From NCBI RefSeq assembly GCF_020150455.1, contig NZ_CP083740.1, forward strand, positions 3,720,001 to 3,784,000: 64,000 nt of DNA, written 5' to 3'. The position numbers were made by a program, and so were the translations under genes. Below the pieces are notes generated by a model. The model searched no databases. It was given only the letters and a program-made list of their open reading frames with translations, and was not told the origin of the DNA. This DNA is from Bremerella sp. TYQ1 (GTDB lineage: Bacteria > Planctomycetota > Planctomycetia > Pirellulales > Pirellulaceae). Shown here in pieces: positions 17,394 through 26,180 of the stretch (the stretch's first letter is position 1; every line of letters begins with the position of its first letter).

Positions 17394-17890
17394 ACACCCC
17401 ACCTAACCCGATTGTTCGCTGCGAGAAACGCTGGGCTGTCTTTTTTTCCAACATTGTTTGGAACCCGCTGCTCTTTGCCGCTTATCTTTCGGGGACGGCG
17501 CTGTGGTCGATCACCATTTTCTTCACACCCTTGCCGAATCTTATTGCGATTCCGTATGTCGCATTAAGCTTGTTGATCATTCGCCAACTATCGAGAGACT
17601 ACCACTGGGTGGAAGTCAACGAAGAGACCATCCGCGCCAAGGGATTTTGGTTTCGTAATGTAAAGAGTTGGCCGATCCATGAAATCGATGCGGTTTATCC
17701 TATGTTTCGCCGCAATTCGATCCTTGCCGATTCCTCTCCCGAGCAAGTCTTGGACGCCCTTGAGGGAATTGAGATCGAGTTCCGGAATGGGCTTCCTTTG
17801 ATCATCGTGACTCGAAACGAGTTTACGTTTGCTCCTGAGTTTTGCCTGGTTCTGCTCGATCGGGTTCACGCTCGCCCAACAGAGCCCTAG
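17390..17890 (+). CDS. small two-helix membrane protein
   Basis: A 166-residue protein whose ATG overlaps the ada stop (ATGA), so the two are translationally coupled. Two membrane helices lie at about 17-40 (FFSNIVWNPLLFAAYLSG) and 42-65 (IAIPYVALSLLIIRQL). A cytoplasmic domain of mixed strands follows (VEVNEETIRAKGFWFRNVKSW, IEIEFRNGLPLIIVT), similar in layout to bacterial PH-like domains. No family is certain. Coupling to ada could mean cotranscription on alkylation damage, but neighbourhood alone does not give a role in repair. Confidence 0.7.
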   Translation: MNTPPNPIVRCEKRWAVFFSNIVWNPLLFAAYLSGTALWSITIFFTPLPNLIAIPYVALSLLIIRQLSRDYHWVEVNEETIRAKGFWFRNVKSWPIHEIDAVYPMFRRNSILADSSPEQVLDALEGIEIEFRNGLPLIIVTRNEFTFAPEFCLVLLDRVHARPTEP

Positions 17891-17922
17891 ACCCCCAGGC
17901 GTTCTTCGCTTCCAATAAAGGA

Positions 17923-19512
17923 ATGAATGAAACGCCTAAATCGAAGTCTGGTCCCTCGGTGCCTGCCATGCGTGGTCTTGTCGGAGATGGTACGCATCTC
18001 GGGCTGATGGATTACCTGCGTAAGATCCTCAATGCCCAAGTCTACGATGTCGCTCACGAGTCGGCATTGGAACGTGCCGAGAAGCTTTCCAAGAGACTGC
18101 AGAACAACGTCTGGCTGAAGCGAGAAGATAGTCAGAAGGTGTTCAGCTTCAAGCTTCGTGGGGCATTCAACAAGATGGCCCAGCTTTCGCCGGAGCAACT
18201 TCAGCGAGGCGTCATTTGTGCTTCGGCCGGCAATCATGCTCAGGGGGTCGCCCTGTCGGCAAGTCATCTCGGCTGCACTGCCACGATCGTCATGCCGAAG
18301 ACGACGCCAAAGCTGAAGATCGAAGCGGTCAAAGCACTCGGTGGGAATGTGGTGCTGCATGGCGAAAGCTTCACCGACGCTTACCAACACGCGAACGAAC
18401 TGAGCAGCACCAACGAAATGACGTTCGTCCATCCGTTCGACGACCCCGACGTAATTGCCGGGCAAGGCACGATCGCGATGGAGATCTTGCGGCAACACCA
18501 AAAACCGATTCACGCTATCTTCGTAGCCATCGGCGGCGGCGGGATGATCTCGGGGGTGGCCGCCTACATCAAAGCAGTCCGCCCAGACATCAAAGTGATC
18601 GGCGTTCAGACGAACGACTCCGACGCCATGGTTCGCAGCGTCAAACAAGGCAAACGAATTCAGCTTCCTGACGTCGGACTATTCTCTGATGGCACTGCAG
18701 TCAAGCAAGTCGGCGAAGAAACCTTTCGCGTCACGAAGGCATTGGTAGATGACTTCGTTGTCGTCGATACCGACGCCGTGTGTGCGGCGATCAAGGATGT
18801 GTTTGAAGATACTCGAAGCATCTTAGAACCTGCCGGGGCACTCAGCGTGGCTGGTTTGAAGCAGTACGCGGCCAAACATCACTTGCTCGGTGATACCTTG
18901 GTAGCGATCACGTGCGGGGCGAATATGAACTTCGATCGCCTTCGCTTTGTGGCAGAACGTGCCGAAGTGGGTGAAGAACGAGAAGCATTGTTCGCCGTCA
19001 CCATTCCAGAACAGCGCGGCAGTTTTAAGCGACTGTGCGAACTGATCGGGCCACGCGCGGTAACCGAGTTCAACTATCGGATTTCAGATTCCAGCAATGC
19101 CCATGTTTTTGTTGGTCTCGCCGTCAGCAACCGCGAAGAAGCAAAACGAATTGCGGACGAATTGCGATCCAATGGTTTCGATACGCTGGACTTGACCGAC
19201 GACGAACTCTCGAAGCTACACGTCCGGCATTTAGTCGGAGGCCGGAGCGAACTTGCTGCGAGTGAGCATCTTTACCGCTTCGTCTTTCCGGAACGCCCTG
19301 GGGCGCTGATGCGTTTCCTATCGGCGATGCCGAGCGACTGGAATATCAGCTTGTTCCACTATCGCAATCAAGGGGCCGACTACGGGCGAATTCTCGTCGG
19401 CCTACAAATTCCCAGCGACGCGACGACCGAGTTTCAAGATTTCATCGATAGCGTGGCTTACTCGTATGTGGAAGAAACCGAGAACCCTGTTTACCGGTTA
19501 TTCCTCGCCTAA
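17923..19512 (+). CDS. ilvA: threonine ammonia-lyase, biosynthetic
   Basis: A 529-residue PLP enzyme that turns threonine into 2-oxobutanoate, the first step of isoleucine synthesis. Start ATG 17923 follows AAAGGA. The PLP lysine is in VFSFKLRGAFNK. The substrate loop ASAGNHAQGVA and the phosphate-binding GGGGMISG are present. Two ACT-like regulatory domains fill about 345-529 (VTIPEQRGSFKRLCELIG and FVFPERPGALMRFLSAMP), as in E. coli IlvA, so feedback inhibition by isoleucine is expected. Its stop overlaps the stop of the convergent cytochrome gene by 4 bases. Confidence 0.96.
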   Translation: MNETPKSKSGPSVPAMRGLVGDGTHLGLMDYLRKILNAQVYDVAHESALERAEKLSKRLQNNVWLKREDSQKVFSFKLRGAFNKMAQLSPEQLQRGVICASAGNHAQGVALSASHLGCTATIVMPKTTPKLKIEAVKALGGNVVLHGESFTDAYQHANELSSTNEMTFVHPFDDPDVIAGQGTIAMEILRQHQKPIHAIFVAIGGGGMISGVAAYIKAVRPDIKVIGVQTNDSDAMVRSVKQGKRIQLPDVGLFSDGTAVKQVGEETFRVTKALVDDFVVVDTDAVCAAIKDVFEDTRSILEPAGALSVAGLKQYAAKHHLLGDTLVAITCGANMNFDRLRFVAERAEVGEEREALFAVTIPEQRGSFKRLCELIGPRAVTEFNYRISDSSNAHVFVGLAVSNREEAKRIADELRSNGFDTLDLTDDELSKLHVRHLVGGRSELAASEHLYRFVFPERPGALMRFLSAMPSDWNISLFHYRNQGADYGRILVGLQIPSDATTEFQDFIDSVAYSYVEETENPVYRLFLA

Positions 19513-20336
19513 GGCGATTTCACCGCCGAGTTGTATTCGCCGAGTCGGTCCTTCGCCGGAAGATGCTCTTCTAATTTAAAGTGGGGGCGTTCGTGGCTGT
19601 TGATATAGGCTGCCAAGTCGGCGGCTTGCTCAGCGGTCAGATAAGGATCGTCCAGCGGCATGCCTACTTTCAGCCACGAAGCCATCTTTTCAATGCGGCT
19701 TAGACCGGCTCCATCGTTAAACGACTTCGGCCCCCAAACCGGCGGCCCGTCGGCAGTCCCTTCCCCTGCTTCGCCGTGGCAATCGAGGCAATGATTTTCG
19801 TACAGTAGCTTGCCCCGCTCGCTGCTGGCTTTGCTCCAGTCGTATTCCAACGGCGGCACATGATTGGGCCCGAGTGGCTTCTCTTCGTTCATGGCGATCT
19901 TGCTGCCGGTGGAAAGCCAAGTGATATAAGCCGTGATCGCGACGGACGGCTCGCTGCCGTTAGGGGGACGAATACCGTTCTGGCTTCGCATGAAACAGTT
20001 CAGCACACGATCTTCTAACGTGATGACACGTTTCTCGCGCGGCGACCAGGCCGGATAGGCCGCCGCTGTTTGCAGAAAGCTTCCAGCCGCGGGGTGCTTA
20101 CCGCCATCTAAATGACACGAAGTGCAGTTCAACTGATTGCCGACAAACGGCTTGCTCAATGGATGATCCTTCGTTTCCATTACCAACGTTTCGCCCAGAC
20201 GAACGACCTCGCCCAAGGGGCCAGCGGGATAGTCGTTCGGCGGTGTGAGTTTCTCTTCGGCACGAACAATCGAAACCACACATAACAATACCGCCAAGGC
20301 ATTCAACAGAAACAGGTAGATACGTCGCATCGACAT
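19509..20336 (-). CDS. dihaem cytochrome c, TsdA (thiosulfate dehydrogenase) type
   Basis: A 275-residue exported cytochrome. The start at 20336 gives a signal peptide (MSMRRIYLFLLNALAVLL). Haem 1 is at CTSCH (C71-H75), preceded by DHPLSKPFVGNQLN. Haem 2 is at CLDCH (C183-H187), with Met of KVGMPLDD as a likely ligand. C114 in RVLNCFMRSQNGIRP sits where TsdA has its unusual cysteine haem ligand. By family, TsdA joins two thiosulfates to tetrathionate in the periplasm, or does the reverse. Substrate is inferred; related cytochromes may act on other substrates. Its tail overlaps ilvA by 4 bases. Confidence 0.8.
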   Translation of the reverse strand: MSMRRIYLFLLNALAVLLCVVSIVRAEEKLTPPNDYPAGPLGEVVRLGETLVMETKDHPLSKPFVGNQLNCTSCHLDGGKHPAAGSFLQTAAAYPAWSPREKRVITLEDRVLNCFMRSQNGIRPPNGSEPSVAITAYITWLSTGSKIAMNEEKPLGPNHVPPLEYDWSKASSERGKLLYENHCLDCHGEAGEGTADGPPVWGPKSFNDGAGLSRIEKMASWLKVGMPLDDPYLTAEQAADLAAYINSHERPHFKLEEHLPAKDRLGEYNSAVKSP

Positions 20337-20459
20337 TCTTTGGGTCGCAAGGGAAGGAATCGTCGGGAAGGTTCCCTTATCCTTTCTATTCCTCGGCTGC
20401 CGATCGGTGAAATGAATCACACTACGGGATCAATTGCGCAATACAAGTGCCCGCGAATG

Positions 20460-20489
20460 AAAAGCGGCCGGACGTTGGCCCCGGCCGCT
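20460..20489 (-). terminator. terminator after the 157-residue orphan gene
   Basis: Read leftward, AGCGGCCGG (20489-20481) pairs with CCGGCCGCT (20471-20463) around a 9-base loop, followed by a short T run. It lies 33 bases past the stop of the gene at 20523. Confidence 0.8.
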
Positions 20490-20522
20490 CGACACTTTTG
20501 AGAGACAAATATGCGTGTCGGT

Positions 20523-20996
20523 TTACCAAAGCTTCATTCGCAACACGTTCAGGATCTCGCTGCGATTGAAATCGAACAGAGCCGGCGTCGCTCCTTCTTC
20601 CCGCTTCTCGGGGCTGACTCGCTGCAACATGGCAACGATTTGCGCGACGGGGTAAACGATCGCGATCTCTTCCAACGGAATCGCCACCAAAGGGATCGAC
20701 TTGCCGAGGAACTCGCGAGTCGGCAAATCGTCTTGCTCTTCCGAGTCGTACGCGCCAACGATTTCTAATAGGAATTCCCGAAAGTCCTCCGCGGCTGGCC
20801 GACTGCGATGTGCTTCGGCCTTCAAGTCCATTAGCTGAGCGTTCAGTACGACAAGCGTCTCTCCGAGGTCTTCGTTCAGCTTGTGGTTGTAATGCCCAAA
20901 GCAGGCATAGCCGGTTTTCAGCAACATCGCGACTGGAGCGTACTCAACCGGCTCTTGCGACGCGCCAATGATTTTCCGCAGGTCTTCTGCGTTCAT
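20523..20996 (-). CDS. conserved-looking cytosolic protein, unknown function
   Basis: A 157-residue soluble protein starting MNAEDLRKIIGAS. The start at 20996 is preferred because AAAGG lies upstream and the longer frame's extra 50 residues look non-coding. No family is recognised. It shows a mixed alpha/beta pattern: PVAMLLKTGYACFGHYN may be a strand pair and DLGETLVVLNAQLMDL a helix. It is acidic and its codon use fits the neighbours. It has its own terminator. It is divergent from the ClC gene, with which it shares a promoter region. Confidence 0.65.
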   Translation of the reverse strand: MNAEDLRKIIGASQEPVEYAPVAMLLKTGYACFGHYNHKLNEDLGETLVVLNAQLMDLKAEAHRSRPAAEDFREFLLEIVGAYDSEEQDDLPTREFLGKSIPLVAIPLEEIAIVYPVAQIVAMLQRVSPEKREEGATPALFDFNRSEILNVLRMKLW

Positions 20997-21120
20997 TACT
21001 TTAGCCTTTCCATGCAAAGAATTTTTCGACCGAAGGTAATCCCGATTTATCCCCTTGCTCGGCTGGCATTTCATGTAGGAAAGTTGAATTCGCGGTGAAT
21101 TAGCGGCCGCTCTGTGAGAT

Positions 21121-23166
21121 ATGGCACCCTTTAACCGAACCCGCATCCCTGATACCCTAAAGCGCTTTCCTTGCCAATTTGGTTCCCTCCGGGGTCGAGT
21201 CCGGGGGTTGTTTTCCCCAGCGAGTGCTATGCCTTGGTCTCGGGTTCGTGGGTGGATGGCGCCGGTTCAAGACTGGCTGGCCTTGCATTTGAAACGTGGG
21301 ACCATTCCTGCGCAGCCACTAACCATTGTGCTGGCAGGTATCGTTGGCATTCTGGCCGGGTATAGCTCGATATTTCTTTCGCTGATGATCCAATGGATCG
21401 AGCGCATCACCATTCGGCCCTGCATGGAATTTGCCCAGCACAATTGGCTGGGGCTCGTTGGCTTGGTGCTTTGCCCTGTCGTCGGTTTGGTCATCGTTTC
21501 GTGGTATACGCGAAAGTACTACCCCGAAGCGGTCGGGCACGGCGTCCCTGAAGTGGTGAAAGCAATTGCCCGGAAAGATGGCGTCATTCGTCCTCCGGTG
21601 GCAATTGTCAAACTACTGGCGAGCGGTCTCTGCATTGGGACCGGAAGTTCCATCGGTCGCGAAGGCCCTATTGTTCAAATCGGGGCGGCATTTGGCAGTA
21701 CGGCCGCGCAAGTCTTTCAGCTTTCAGCGCGGAACATCAAAGTTTTGGCAGCCGCCGGAGCAGCAGCTGGTATCTCGGCGACATTTCACGCGCCGATTGC
21801 CGGGGTGATCTTCGCCAGCGAAATCATCCTCGGCAACTTCGCCGTGGAAAGCCTTTCGGCGATTGTGATTGCCGCCGTCTTGGCAAACGTCGTACAGCAA
21901 AACCAGGGAGACCATGGCTTCGCCCCAGAGTTCCCCCATATCGAACACAAGTTTGACGGTGCCTATCACGAACTTCCTTCGTACATCTTCCTGGGGATCG
22001 TCTGCGGGTTGATGGCGGTTGGCTTCACGAAGCTGCTGTATTGGTTTGAAGATAAATCGGAGTATTGGATTCCGAAGCACTGGGTTCGTTCGATTGCCTG
22101 CGGCTTGCTGCTCGGTGTGATCGGTACCAGTTATTACATGGTGTACCCTGTTGCTCCCGAACAGTCCGTCGCCGCTCAGCAAGATATCGATCGAAGCCAT
22201 CCGATTCCGGTCCTTTACGGCACCGGGTATGCCGCGATCAGCCATACTTTGCACCTGGAAAACGCGCAGAAGATTACCGACGCCGACCTCGACAAAGAAG
22301 ATGCTCATCACGAAAATGTCCGGCTGTCGCGTGATGAAATGTGGCAGCACTTGGTCTGGCTTCTTCCGCTGGTGCTCGTCAAGCCATTTCTGACAAGTGC
22401 TTGCCTGGCAGGCGGTGGCTCTGGCGGTATCTTTGCGCCTAGCCTCTTTATTGGTTCAACAACTGGCGCCGTTATTGGGTTGGCGTTAAACCTGATTGCG
22501 CCGGAGTGGTGCGATCACCCAGGCGCCTATGCGCTGGTAGGTATGGGAGCCGTCGTCGCAGGAACAACGCACGGGACATTAAGCGCCATTGTTGTGGTTT
22601 ATGAATTAACCGATGACTACCGCATTATTTTGCCGATCATGGCCGCTGCCGGCATCTCGAGCTTGATTGCCCGATGGGTCGATCCTGAGAGCATCTACGA
22701 GAAGAAGCTCTCGCGACGTGGCGAGTCGATCGCCCGAAGCCACGACTTGCACCACATTGAAGGCATTGCCGTTCGTGACGTGATGGTCCGCAAGTTCCCC
22801 ACCGTCAGCTACACCGATAACTTGATGCAGATCATCAAGATCGCTCGCGAAAACCCGCACATCGAAAGCCTTCCGGTGATGGATGCCGATGGCAGTCTGC
22901 ACGGCATCATTCGTCCGGAAGACCTTCACCGCGTGCTCGACACCGACATCTCTCCTTACTTAGTCAACGCGCACGATATCGCGATGGTGTCGCCGATTGC
23001 GGTTTCGCCAGACGAAAACCTGCTGGAAGCATTACGTGACTTCGGCTCCCGGGACGTCGATACGTTGCCGGTCGAAATCACCACCGGCGGCAAGCGCGTC
23101 TTGATCGGGCTACTCATTCGCGCCGACGTAATGGCACGTTACCGCGAAGAGCTTCTGAAGAACTAA
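21121..23166 (+). CDS. ClC-family chloride transporter with CBS domains
   Basis: An anion channel/transporter of up to 681 residues with the ClC fold (about 65-505) and two C-terminal CBS domains (about 545-600 and 615-675). The gating glutamate is kept (E181 in IGREGP), which suggests H+/Cl- exchange. The pore motif GGIFAPSLF is present. The first selectivity motif is GHGVP (139-143) instead of GSGIP, so the usual serine is histidine. CBS domains often bind adenine nucleotides. The first 36-45 residues are weakly supported; Met 37 or Met 46 may be the true start. It is monocistronic. Confidence 0.92.
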   Translation: MAPFNRTRIPDTLKRFPCQFGSLRGRVRGLFSPASAMPWSRVRGWMAPVQDWLALHLKRGTIPAQPLTIVLAGIVGILAGYSSIFLSLMIQWIERITIRPCMEFAQHNWLGLVGLVLCPVVGLVIVSWYTRKYYPEAVGHGVPEVVKAIARKDGVIRPPVAIVKLLASGLCIGTGSSIGREGPIVQIGAAFGSTAAQVFQLSARNIKVLAAAGAAAGISATFHAPIAGVIFASEIILGNFAVESLSAIVIAAVLANVVQQNQGDHGFAPEFPHIEHKFDGAYHELPSYIFLGIVCGLMAVGFTKLLYWFEDKSEYWIPKHWVRSIACGLLLGVIGTSYYMVYPVAPEQSVAAQQDIDRSHPIPVLYGTGYAAISHTLHLENAQKITDADLDKEDAHHENVRLSRDEMWQHLVWLLPLVLVKPFLTSACLAGGGSGGIFAPSLFIGSTTGAVIGLALNLIAPEWCDHPGAYALVGMGAVVAGTTHGTLSAIVVVYELTDDYRIILPIMAAAGISSLIARWVDPESIYEKKLSRRGESIARSHDLHHIEGIAVRDVMVRKFPTVSYTDNLMQIIKIARENPHIESLPVMDADGSLHGIIRPEDLHRVLDTDISPYLVNAHDIAMVSPIAVSPDENLLEALRDFGSRDVDTLPVEITTGGKRVLIGLLIRADVMARYREELLKN

Positions 23167-23333
23167 CAGGCCTGAGCGACCACGTCAAAAGCCGCACAAC
23201 CGCTACCGTCGTCATTCGCCTCGGTTAGATTACCCCCAAAAGTGTGACATAGCGGTTATCGTAACGTACGGTTGAGTATCTCTCGAAGGGAACACTCTCC
23301 TCAGAGTACGGAACTTATTAACTCACATTGATT

Positions 23334-23353
23334 CACGACCTCGTCAGGTCGTG
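23334..23353 (+). promoter_or_regulatory. hairpin in the histidine kinase leader
   Basis: CACGACCT and AGGTCGTG form a perfect 8-bp stem with the 4-base loop CGTC, ending 11 bases before the kinase ATG. It lies over the region where ribosomes would bind. A regulatory role is only a guess. Confidence 0.35.
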
Positions 23354-23364
23354 GGGGCAGATCG

Positions 23365-25338
23365 ATGATGGAGCCAGAGAAAATTCAAATCGCGATCGTT
23401 GCGCGCGCGCATGAATCGGCAAAGATTCAGTCGCGTTTGCACGCCTGTGGTGTTTCGCCTCGGCAGATCGTTCACGTTGAACCCAACCGCTGGGCGGAAC
23501 TGGTTCACGAATCGATCGGTCTGTGCATCTGGGGAACAAGCCCGGACGACACCAACGATCCCTATCTTCCCGATCCTTGCCAATCGGCGGCGTTGTCGTG
23601 CGGATGCCTGAACGTCTACGTCCAAGACACAAACCAAGACAAGCATTCCCCTTGTGTATTGGCGTGGGAAGAATTCGAAACCGATACCATCCAGGCAACA
23701 CTGACTCGCCTGATTGATGAAGCCCAGATTCGCCAAAACCTTCGCCTGCACGAAACGTGGTACCGTGTCGCCGTCGCAGAAGGAAACGTAGGCCTGTGGT
23801 GGTGGGACGACTGCATCGATTTCGTTTATCTCTCGAAACAATTCCAGAAAATGCTCGGCTTAGCGACCGATCAACTTCCTCGGAATGTCGATGCATGGCT
23901 AAATCAAATTCATGAAGAGGATCGCCCCCAAGTCGCGCACAAGATACGGCAGCACCTTCTAGAAAACTCGGGACGGTTTGAAATCGAGTGCCGTATTCGA
24001 CGACAGGACGGCGTCTATCGCTGGTTCACGCTCAGTGGTCAGCAACAATCAACGGCGCTCAACCATTCCCGTATTCTCGGAGCCGCGGTTGATATCACTC
24101 CGAAGAAAGAAGCGGAGCTTCAGCTTTCTAAAGCAACCGATTTGGCTCAATCGGCAATCCATGCAAAGAACGAATTCCTGACCAACATGAGCCATAACTT
24201 GCGGACGCCGCTTAATGCTATTTTAGGCAACGCGGAACTACTGCAAGACTTTTCGTCCGAACCAACCGCGACCGATTCGCTCGATTCTATCCGCAAGAAC
24301 TGTCATCAGCTGATGCACTTGCTGGACGACATTCTCGAGCTTTCGTGCATCGAAGGAGCGCGTCCTTCGGCTAAGCTGGCCAAGACGTCGCTCGATGCGA
24401 TCTTGCGTGACACGAATGAAATCTATCGCCAGAAAGCGGTCGAAAAAGGACTCAAGCTACACATCCATTGGCCAAACGATTCGCCTGCGACGATTTACGC
24501 CGACGCCACACGAACACGGCAGATCTTGGCCCGCCTGGTCGAGAACGCCATTAAGTTTACGCCGGCCGGCGAAGTCAGCGTGGATGCCAGCTTGCTTCAA
24601 GTTCCGACTCCAACGCTTCAGTTCATCATTCGTGATACCGGCATTGGCATTCCTCCGAGTCGTCTCGAAACTATCTTCGAGCCATTTAACCAGGGAGACA
24701 ATTCCACGTCGCGCAGCCACTCGGGATCAGGCCTTGGGCTTTCCATCTGCCGCCGACTCGCCGATATCCTGGGTGGTTCGATCGATGTCGAAAGCGAAGT
24801 CGATTTCGGCACTTCGTTTCTGCTACGTATCCCAGTAGAAGTTCCCACCACTTCCTTTCAAGAGCGTATTCGCGAAGACAACACCAACGAAAAGCCGAAG
24901 CTGCCACGTCTCGATGGTTACCAGGTATTGCTCGTCGAAGATGGCCATGACAATCAGGTCATCTTAAAGGCCTTCCTGGAGAAAGCTGGTGCGTCGGTCG
25001 TTTTAAAAGAAAATGGGCTGGAAGCGGTTCAATGGATCAGTGCCAATCGACGCGATACGGCCAACACCGGGCTCGATCGAGACCCCCGCGTCGATGTCAT
25101 CCTGATGGACATGCAGATGCCGGTGATGGACGGATACGAAGCAACCCGCATGTTGCGCGATAACGGCTTTCAAAAACCGATCCTCGCGGTGACCGCACAT
25201 GCCCTCAGCGGCGATCGACAGCGTTGCTTGGACGCCGGCTGCGATGACTACTTCACCAAGCCGATCAAACGAGCGGCGCTGGTGGATATCGTTCATCGCT
25301 ACGGGCAACTCGCCCAACATGCCGCCGCTACCAGCTAA
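23365..25338 (+). CDS. hybrid sensor histidine kinase/response regulator
   Basis: A 657-residue cytoplasmic protein with no membrane helix. An unassigned N-terminal domain (1-120) is followed by a PAS domain (about 130-250), a HisKA domain with H277, a HATPase domain (VENAIKFTP near 392-400, DTGIGIPP near 424-431, GSGLGLSICRRLA) and a receiver domain with phospho-acceptor D582 and Lys in YFTKPIK. The residue after the phospho-histidine is Asn (SHNLRTPLN), not the usual Glu or Asp. The input signal is probably internal. A separate output regulator is not adjacent. Confidence 0.92.
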   Translation: MMEPEKIQIAIVARAHESAKIQSRLHACGVSPRQIVHVEPNRWAELVHESIGLCIWGTSPDDTNDPYLPDPCQSAALSCGCLNVYVQDTNQDKHSPCVLAWEEFETDTIQATLTRLIDEAQIRQNLRLHETWYRVAVAEGNVGLWWWDDCIDFVYLSKQFQKMLGLATDQLPRNVDAWLNQIHEEDRPQVAHKIRQHLLENSGRFEIECRIRRQDGVYRWFTLSGQQQSTALNHSRILGAAVDITPKKEAELQLSKATDLAQSAIHAKNEFLTNMSHNLRTPLNAILGNAELLQDFSSEPTATDSLDSIRKNCHQLMHLLDDILELSCIEGARPSAKLAKTSLDAILRDTNEIYRQKAVEKGLKLHIHWPNDSPATIYADATRTRQILARLVENAIKFTPAGEVSVDASLLQVPTPTLQFIIRDTGIGIPPSRLETIFEPFNQGDNSTSRSHSGSGLGLSICRRLADILGGSIDVESEVDFGTSFLLRIPVEVPTTSFQERIREDNTNEKPKLPRLDGYQVLLVEDGHDNQVILKAFLEKAGASVVLKENGLEAVQWISANRRDTANTGLDRDPRVDVILMDMQMPVMDGYEATRMLRDNGFQKPILAVTAHALSGDRQRCLDAGCDDYFTKPIKRAALVDIVHRYGQLAQHAAATS

Positions 25339-25415
25339 CGTAGCCGTTGCCATCTGCCTCGGCTCGTGCGAGAATCGGATCGTACGAATCTCGCCATCGA
25401 ACCAGAGGTCTTCCC

Positions 25416-26087
25416 ATGCTTCGCCATTCCCTGCTGCTGTGTAGCCTGCTCTTGCTTCCTGTCGCTTCGCTACATGGCGACGAAAAAGAGACCGCCAAGC
25501 CAGAGCCTCAAAAGCCAGACGCCGACAAGCCCAAAGTCCAAAAGCTGTTCGACGGCAAATCACTCAAAGGGTGGAAGCTGAACGACAAAGGCTTCTACGC
25601 AGATCATGGCGAAGTGACCGTCAAGGATGGCCAGATCTTCCTCGCCAAAGGTGACCCGGCGACTGGGATCGTCCTGCAAGGCAATCCCCCCAAGATGAAT
25701 TACGAAATTCGCCTAGAGGCGATGCGTGTGGAAGGGTCCGACTTCTTCTGCGGACTTACGTTTCCCGTTGGCGAAGCCCACCAAACGCTGATCATCGGCG
25801 GCTGGGGAGGTGGCGTTACCGGCGTCACGAGCATCGACGGCATGTCCGCCGTCGAAAACGAAACGACCGGGTACACCGAATTTGAAAACGACAAGTGGTA
25901 CAAAATCCGCCTCAGCGTGAAGCCCAAGCATGTTCAAGTTTGGCTCGATGGCGAAGAGATCATCCATTACAACCCTGAAGGCCGAAAACTCTCTATCTGG
26001 ATCGAACAAGACACTACTAAACCGCTAGGTATCGGTACCTGGAACACCGGAGCGGCCCTGCGGAATTTGGAGCTGGAGAAGCTTTAA
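25416..26087 (+). CDS. secreted DUF1080 (3-keto-disaccharide hydrolase-like) protein
   Basis: A 223-residue exported protein. Start 25416 gives the signal peptide MLRHSLLLCSLLLLPVASL; the longer frame upstream is not supported. A Lys/Pro/Glu linker leads to one DUF1080 domain (VQKLFDGKSLKGWKL, YEIRLEAMRVEGSDFFCGL, WYKIRLSVKPKHVQVWLDGE). This is a concanavalin-like jelly roll, very abundant in planctomycetes. Some members hydrolyse 3-keto-glycosides; many have unknown substrates. A second, longer DUF1080 protein lies 4.6 kb downstream. It probably takes part in sugar breakdown at the cell surface. Confidence 0.85.
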   Translation: MLRHSLLLCSLLLLPVASLHGDEKETAKPEPQKPDADKPKVQKLFDGKSLKGWKLNDKGFYADHGEVTVKDGQIFLAKGDPATGIVLQGNPPKMNYEIRLEAMRVEGSDFFCGLTFPVGEAHQTLIIGGWGGGVTGVTSIDGMSAVENETTGYTEFENDKWYKIRLSVKPKHVQVWLDGEEIIHYNPEGRKLSIWIEQDTTKPLGIGTWNTGAALRNLELEKL

Positions 26088-26180
26088 ACGGCTCATCAAT
26101 GGTCGCGCGGAAGCCGGCAATCGGCCAACCGCAAAACTTCTCTCTATGCACATCCGTACAGTACGATATAATGGCCGGGC

